Below, in pieces: positions 59,389 to 64,000 of a DNA stretch of 64,000 nt. The DNA is from CALVGQ01 sp031551965 (GTDB taxonomy: Bacteria > Bacillota_I > Bacilli_A > Erysipelotrichales > Erysipelotrichaceae), in the NCBI GenBank assembly GCA_031551965.1, contig JAVBMW010000025.1, positions 1 through 64,000 of the forward strand, read 5' to 3'. Under the pieces are notes generated by a model that was not told the DNA's origin, did not search any database, and saw only the letters and a list, made by a program, of their open reading frames with translations. Both the position numbers and the translations under genes were made by a program. Each line of letters opens with the position of its first letter. Positions within the stretch are counted from its first letter, which is position 1.

Positions 59389-62040
59389 ATGAGTAAATTA
59401 GAATGGATGACAATCGAAAATTACAAAGAAATGCTCGATTGTTTGCCGTATCCAGTAGTTGTTTATGATCATGAACTGGTTTTTTTGTTTGCCAATAAGC
59501 GGTTTAAAGAAATTAGAAATGCAGAAAATGATGAAGACTTTTATAAAAATGCTCGAGTAGGTATCCCTAACCATCAAGCAGATGGAAGATTGATTTCAGA
59601 AATTCTTGATGAATGTAGAGAAGAATTGAAAACGAAATCAGAATATAGTTTTGAAATGATGTTGGAAAGCATTGATGGAAAACTTAATCACTATGATTTA
59701 ACATTTACTAATGTAATTGTTGACGGTAAACGAATTGTTCCGTGCTATTTTAATAAAACAAAATCAGAGAATATTTCATCTATGCAGTCTAGCCAATCCT
59801 ATTTGATGTGGGAGTCTAACCCCTTGTCTAGTCGAATCAGAAATGAAAAAATGGAGCTGATTGACTGTAATAATGCATGTACGATTCTATTTAAGGCAAC
59901 AAAAGAATATATCATTAAAAATGCAAATGATTTTTATCCCGTTTTTCAACCAAATGGCCAAAGAACATTAGATTTAATGGCTAGTATGATCGAAGAATCA
60001 AAAAAAAGTGGTACTGTAGTCAATCCATATGTTATTCAACTAGATTCTGAAGGAAATGAGATCCCTACTGAAATGACAGTTACTTATGTACCTTATAATG
60101 ATGGGTATCGAAGCATTACTTTTTGTCGTGACTTGAGGAAGCAACTGGCATTGGAACAAGAAGCAAGAGAAGCTCATGATCAATTACAGATTATCTGGGA
60201 TAATGCACCTATTATTTGTCGTTTAAGAGATGATCAATACAACATTATTGATTGTAATAAAGAAGCACTACGTGTTTATGGAGTTGATACAAAAGAAGAA
60301 TTTATTAAAGATCACGAAACATTTTACACAGATTATCAAAATGAAGGTGCTACAAAAGATGTCATGATCAGTAAATTTAAACAGGCTGTAGAGTCAAACG
60401 AGAGAGTAACGTTTGAGTGGAATACAAAAACTAAAAATGGTGAAGAGATACCTGGAATTGGCTATGTAATTAAGATACCATATCGCGATACTTATCGGCT
60501 TGTAACATACATACATGATGCTAGAATTGAGAAAAAAGCAGAAGAGATGATTCTCAAGGCAAATCAAAGGATTAGAACGATTTTAAATGCATCGCCACAA
60601 GCGATCATTACCACAAGCTTAACAGGTCAGATCATGGAAGTGAATCAAAGGGCAGTTGAATTATTTAAACTGGATTCTGATCAGGAATTATTTGATAACT
60701 TCTTAAAATTCTCACCGGAATATCAAGAAAATGGTAGATTGAGTAAAGATTTTATTATTGATACTTTAATGGCAGCACAAGAAAATAATAGTCACACAAG
60801 TAAATGGATGCATATCGATGCATATGGAAATGAAATACCTTGTTTAGTTACAAAGGTAAAAGTACATTTTGAAGATGACGTTAGAATAGTAGTCTATATT
60901 ACCGATTTAACAGAATTAAATCGCTTGCAAAAACAAAATCAGATGCAATTAAATCGTACACAGGTTATGATCGAAAATGTTCCAATTGCGTATGGTCATT
61001 TGGATAAAAATATGAAATATATTGACTGCAACAAAGCTTTAGCAGCCCTATATTCTGATAAGGGTATTGATTACTATCTTAAAAACGCTGATAAAGTATT
61101 TATTGAGAAACAACCTAATGGACTTATGACATCAGATATCAGAAATGAAAAATTTAAAGAAGCAAGAGTTAAAGGTCATAGTGAGTACGAATTGTTTGTA
61201 AGAAATGATAGAGATGAGATTTTTCCTGTTGAAGTAACTATTGCAGCAATGGATTTTGAAGATGAACTATCCTATGCGAGTTTCATTAGAGATTTAAGAA
61301 AAGAAAAAGAAATGATTCAAGCAATCGAAAATCAAAAACAACTTGCAGAAGATTTAGTTGTGGAAAAAACTAAAGAAATTCTGCAAAAGAGTAATCAAAT
61401 TGAAAATCATCACAATCAAGTTTGCGATTTATTAGCACATGTAATTGATTATCGAGATAACATTACCGGTGGACATTCTGCAAGATGTGCAGCGTATGTT
61501 AAACTCATGACAGATGAATTAATTATGAATCCTACAAAAAATTATTCGCTTTCTCAAATAGAAGGAGATGTACTTGTCTCTTCTGCAAAGCTTCATGATA
61601 TAGGAAAAATCGCTATTCCAGATTACATTTTAATGAAAAGAGGTCCACTTTCAGAGGCTGAATTTTCGATCATCAAAGAACATACTACAATTGGTGTAGA
61701 GATGGTGGATAAAGCATTTGATGGAGAAAAAGAGGATGTGCTTTACAAAACAATTCGTGAAATAATTCTGACACATCAAGAAAAATGGGATGGTTCAGGT
61801 TATCCACAAGGTCTAAAAGAAAATGAAATTCCAATAACTGGTCGAATTATGAGCATTTGTGATGTTTATGATGCATTGACTTCAAAGCGAAGTTATAAGC
61901 CAGTATTATCTCATGATGAAACCGTTGACTTAATAAAAAGTGAAAGTGGTATTGCGTTTGATTCCGAACTTGTAGAAGTGTTTTTAAAGCTGAAAGATCA
62001 TTTTAGAGACTTACATAAAATTCTGCATTCAAACGATTAA
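59389..62040 (+). CDS. Multi-PAS HD-GYP protein (putative c-di-GMP phosphodiesterase)
   Basis: 883 residues, no membrane segment. Five PAS-type units occupy about 1-640, each ending in a (E/D)xIPxxV-type strand (GNEIPTEMTV, NGEEIPGIGYV, YGNEIPCLVTK, RDEIFPVEVT). A coiled-coil linker (ENQKQLAEDLVVEKTKEIL) joins them to the HD-GYP domain. It has AKLHDIGKIAIPD (HD), IREIILTHQEKWDGSGYPQG and CDVYDALTSKRSYKP. HD and GYP residues are intact, so hydrolysis of cyclic di-GMP is plausible. Cytoplasmic sensor; signal unknown. The ribosome site matches the loop of sRNA A (see findings). A terminator follows. Confidence 0.93.
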   Translation: MSKLEWMTIENYKEMLDCLPYPVVVYDHELVFLFANKRFKEIRNAENDEDFYKNARVGIPNHQADGRLISEILDECREELKTKSEYSFEMMLESIDGKLNHYDLTFTNVIVDGKRIVPCYFNKTKSENISSMQSSQSYLMWESNPLSSRIRNEKMELIDCNNACTILFKATKEYIIKNANDFYPVFQPNGQRTLDLMASMIEESKKSGTVVNPYVIQLDSEGNEIPTEMTVTYVPYNDGYRSITFCRDLRKQLALEQEAREAHDQLQIIWDNAPIICRLRDDQYNIIDCNKEALRVYGVDTKEEFIKDHETFYTDYQNEGATKDVMISKFKQAVESNERVTFEWNTKTKNGEEIPGIGYVIKIPYRDTYRLVTYIHDARIEKKAEEMILKANQRIRTILNASPQAIITTSLTGQIMEVNQRAVELFKLDSDQELFDNFLKFSPEYQENGRLSKDFIIDTLMAAQENNSHTSKWMHIDAYGNEIPCLVTKVKVHFEDDVRIVVYITDLTELNRLQKQNQMQLNRTQVMIENVPIAYGHLDKNMKYIDCNKALAALYSDKGIDYYLKNADKVFIEKQPNGLMTSDIRNEKFKEARVKGHSEYELFVRNDRDEIFPVEVTIAAMDFEDELSYASFIRDLRKEKEMIQAIENQKQLAEDLVVEKTKEILQKSNQIENHHNQVCDLLAHVIDYRDNITGGHSARCAAYVKLMTDELIMNPTKNYSLSQIEGDVLVSSAKLHDIGKIAIPDYILMKRGPLSEAEFSIIKEHTTIGVEMVDKAFDGEKEDVLYKTIREIILTHQEKWDGSGYPQGLKENEIPITGRIMSICDVYDALTSKRSYKPVLSHDETVDLIKSESGIAFDSELVEVFLKLKDHFRDLHKILHSND

Positions 62041-62041
62041 A

Positions 62042-62066
62042 AAGCATTCTTTAGGGAATGTTTTTT
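62042..62066 (+). terminator. Rho-independent terminator
   Basis: Stem AAGCATTC / GAATGTTT (one G-T pair) with a 6-base loop and a T run, directly after the HD-GYP stop. Confidence 0.8.
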
Positions 62067-62277
62067 ATACCTCAAAAACACGCAATGAGCTTGAAGATTG
62101 CATAAAATAGCTTTATTACTGTTACAAGAATTTATAATAAACGTAAAGAAGAAAGCAATAGTTCTTTCAAAACACCAGACCTTATTGATGATTGTCACCC
62201 GAGAAGATGGAGTAAAAATTATTCCGATAGGCTGTTTAGAAGATTAATATTTTTGTGAAATTTCATTACAAATTAAA
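62067..62277. other. Spacer without a recognisable gene
   Basis: Between the HD-GYP terminator and the queT promoter. One frame reads a short open stretch ending at 62247 (MIVTREDGVKIIPIGCLED) without a ribosome site. I see no RNA structure or gene I would defend. Confidence 0.4.
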
Positions 62278-62306
62278 TTGTAATAAAATATATTCAGTGC
62301 TATACT
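62278..62306 (+). promoter_or_regulatory. queT promoter
   Basis: TTGTAA (62278-62283) and TATACT (62301-62306) separated by 17 bases; the predicted transcription start is directly before the riboswitch aptamer. Confidence 0.65.
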
Positions 62307-62312
62307 TTTCAA

Positions 62313-62350
62313 GGTCAGTCGCAATCACCCTGACGTTAAACAAAACAAGG
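62313..62350 (+). promoter_or_regulatory. preQ1-I riboswitch of queT
   Basis: P1 stem GTCAG / CTGAC closes the loop TCGCAATCAC, and the tail GTTAAACAAAACAAGG carries the pseudoknot strand. The arrangement and tail match the Thermoanaerobacter tengcongensis preQ1-I aptamer (same GTTAACAAAACAAGG tail). The last bases are the ribosome site AAGGAG, so preQ1 binding would hide it and block translation. Confidence 0.93.
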
Positions 62351-62362
62351 AGATATTTAATT

Positions 62363-62887
62363 ATGAAAAACAATGCGGTTTTAAAACTCTGCTTTGTCGC
62401 TTTGATAGCGGCACTTTACACAACAGTATCATTAGCGTTAGCGCCCATTACATATGGAAACATTCAAATTCGAGTTGCTGAAGCATTTACACTATTACCT
62501 CTTATATTCCCATGGAGTATATCGGGGGTCGCACTTGGATGCGTGTTAACTAATTTAATCGGTGCCATGATGGGAATCAATATTTTAGGCTATTTGGACG
62601 TGTTTCTAGGCACTTTCGCAACATTGATAGCTGCCTTCCTAACTTATAAATTAAGAAATATCAAGACTTTCAATCTCCCAATACTTGCAGCATTTATGCC
62701 AGTATTGCTAAATGGACTTATTATTGGTGCAGAACTTGGATGGGTTCTATTTCCAACTGAATTTTTTACAGGCTGGATGATCTGTGGGTTAGAAGTAGCG
62801 ATTGGAGAAGCCATTGCGGTTTATGTATTTGGCTTACCACTAATCAAAGCACTTGAAAAAACTGAACTACAAAAGAAATTGTCTTAA
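62363..62887 (+). CDS. queT: QueT family preQ1/queuosine-precursor transporter
   Basis: 174 residues with about five membrane helices (LCFVALIAALYTTVSLALAP; LLPLIFPWSISGVALGCVLT; LAAFMPVLLNGLIIGAELGW). It is a substrate-binding subunit of the ECF transporter type, bringing in queuosine precursor. ATG 62363 is fixed by the riboswitch and AAGGAG; an earlier in-frame TTG-like start would include the aptamer. Regulated by the preQ1 riboswitch. A weak A/T hairpin follows its stop. Confidence 0.96.
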   Translation: MKNNAVLKLCFVALIAALYTTVSLALAPITYGNIQIRVAEAFTLLPLIFPWSISGVALGCVLTNLIGAMMGINILGYLDVFLGTFATLIAAFLTYKLRNIKTFNLPILAAFMPVLLNGLIIGAELGWVLFPTEFFTGWMICGLEVAIGEAIAVYVFGLPLIKALEKTELQKKLS

Positions 62888-62971
62888 TCGGCAGTTTTTT
62901 TAATTTGCTATTTAAAGCAGAAACCAATACAATTTATCTATAAAAGTTTCTAATAGAAAGGATACACTGTG

Positions 62972-63487
62972 ATGATAATTTGGATCAATGGAGCTTTTGG
63001 ATCAGGGAAATCAACAGTAGCAGAAAAACTACATGAAAGAATAGAATGGTCTCATATATTCGATCCTGAACAGGTAGGCTATTTCTTATGGGACAACTTT
63101 CCAGAAGAATTAAAAGAAAAAGAGAACTTCCAACACATGCCAATATGGAGAGAATTCAATTACAAGATACTAAAATATTTAAATGAAACTTATGATGGAG
63201 ACTTAATCATTCCAATGACTTTGTATACTAAGCAATATTATGATGAGATTATTGGATCTTTGATTAAGGATGGAATAGATGTAAAGCACTTCATTTTGTC
63301 AGCTTCTAAAAAAACTATTATAAATCGCTTGGTTCAACGCGGAGAAAAAGAAGATTGTTGGGCAGTACAACATATAGACAAATGTATCAACTTTTATGAA
63401 AATGAAGTAACAGAGATAAAGATAGATACTGAGAATAAAGAGGTTAATCAAATAGTAGATATTATATTTGAGCAAATTAAAAAATAG
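62972..63487 (+). CDS. TmrB-like P-loop kinase
   Basis: 172 residues. Walker A NGAFGSGKSTVAE at 6-18; FDPEQVGYFLWDNFP and PMTLYTKQYYDEII resemble TmrB/adenylate-kinase-like nucleotide kinases, some of which give tunicamycin resistance by binding the drug. ATG 62972 with AAAGGA upstream; the next gene begins 6 bases after its stop. Substrate unproven. Confidence 0.85.
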   Translation: MIIWINGAFGSGKSTVAEKLHERIEWSHIFDPEQVGYFLWDNFPEELKEKENFQHMPIWREFNYKILKYLNETYDGDLIIPMTLYTKQYYDEIIGSLIKDGIDVKHFILSASKKTIINRLVQRGEKEDCWAVQHIDKCINFYENEVTEIKIDTENKEVNQIVDIIFEQIKK

Positions 63488-63493
63488 GAGAGT

Positions 63494-64000
63494 ATGAAAA
63501 TGTTTACCAAATTAATCAGCAGTGAATTTCCTACAAATGATTTCGATGTTTCGCTTTATGGACAGTTTGTAGGTGAGTGGGATTTCGATTGGTCAGCGCC
63601 ACTAAGTGATGGAACTGTAAAGCGACATAAAGGAGAATGGATATTCAGTTATATATTAGAAGGTAAAGCAATCCAAGATTTGTTTATATGTCCTTCATTA
63701 AATACAAGAGTAACAGACTATGATGAAGAAGCTACATTTGGTACAACAATCCGCAGTCCACTTGCCGATGGGACAGGAATGTGGCAAATTACATATATCA
63801 ATGACAAAGGACAAAAAATAGATCATCTAAATGCGATTGAGATTGATGGAAATATTATTCAAACAGGAATTAATTATGATCCCAAGGATGAAACAATTTG
63901 GCAATGGAATTTTAAAGACATTACAAAAAATTCGTTTTACTGGGAATCAATATGGTCAAAAGACCAAGGAAAAACTTGGAATCTTTGTTGCGAGTTGACG
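63494..64000 (+). CDS. Calycin/DUF1579-like protein, truncated by the window end
   Basis: ATG 63494 with TAGGAGAG upstream, open to the last base (169 codons, no stop). Content: YGQFVGEWDFDWSAPLSDG, HKGEWIFSYILEGKAIQDLF, NTRVTDYDEEATFGTTIRSP, ADGTGMWQITYI and NSFYWESIWSKDQGKTWNL. The GEWxxxW start and successive beta strands suggest a small lipocalin-like barrel (DUF1579 style). Function unknown; likely co-transcribed with the TmrB-like gene. Confidence 0.8.
   Translation, partial: MKMFTKLISSEFPTNDFDVSLYGQFVGEWDFDWSAPLSDGTVKRHKGEWIFSYILEGKAIQDLFICPSLNTRVTDYDEEATFGTTIRSPLADGTGMWQITYINDKGQKIDHLNAIEIDGNIIQTGINYDPKDETIWQWNFKDITKNSFYWESIWSKDQGKTWNLCCELT

Noticed and set aside
62187..62247. Short open frame MIVTREDGVKIIPIGCLED as an RNase J fragment
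   Set aside because: Too short, no ribosome site; the resemblance is weak.
1..64000. CRISPR arrays, tRNA or rRNA genes, prophage
   Set aside because: No regularly spaced repeats, no cloverleaf or rRNA signature, and no phage structural genes were seen in reading the window.

Overview
The window is about 64 kb of AT-rich chromosome from a low-G+C Gram-positive bacterium (Bacillota). It holds the replication origin and the genes that normally flank it. Gene content suggests an anaerobic or microaerophilic member near Erysipelotrichia: a desulfoferrodoxin, formate-tetrahydrofolate ligase, AddAB, the MEP-pathway kinase ispE, a T-box-controlled serS and a standard genetic code. The taxonomic guess is inference from gene style, not a measured result.

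Layout. 1-2.7 kb: the end of an unidentified gene, an AT-hook-like protein, a SEC-C methionine aminopeptidase and a VanY-like lipoprotein. 2.7-11.8 kb: oriC with many DnaA boxes, then dnaA, dnaN, yaaA, recF, gyrB, gyrA. 11.9-16.1 kb: an ATPase, a flavodoxin-like reductase, serS and a frameshifted Nudix gene, punctuated by three perfect 16-bp parS sites; one parS forms a hairpin inside the serS T-box leader. 16.1-21.1 kb: SRP RNA, tadA, dnaX, ybaB, recR, fhs. 21.2-30.1 kb: hflX, mnmG, a possibly ThyX-like gene, a glycosidase-like lipoprotein, then rsmG-noc-parA-parB, whose products should act on the parS sites. 30.1-39.3 kb: FemX-like transferase, mnmE, tatD, a 3D-domain protein, rnmV, rsmA, ispE, glmU, prs (cell wall, rRNA/tRNA maturation, nucleotide precursors).

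39.3-39.6 kb carries two tandem, diverged copies of a minus-strand element that look like small RNAs with C-rich loops, each with a promoter-like box and a terminator. I could not match them to a known family; they are the best candidate for something undescribed. 39.6-49.2 kb is mostly minus strand: a LURP-one protein, a lipoprotein interrupted by an in-frame TAG, addA/addB, and a HAAS membrane protein with its PadR regulator.

49.3-64 kb is accessory: a TetR regulator diverging from an alpha/beta hydrolase lipoprotein, desulfoferrodoxin, nudF, then vanW-vanG-vanXY-vanT-DUF368. The latter has the vanG gene order and a racemase with the Asn seen in serine racemases, but no vanRS and no membrane domain on the racemase, so the strain may make D-Ala-D-Ser-ended cell wall precursors. 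The window ends with a multi-PAS HD-GYP protein, a preQ1 riboswitch with queT, a TmrB-like kinase and a truncated gene at the edge.
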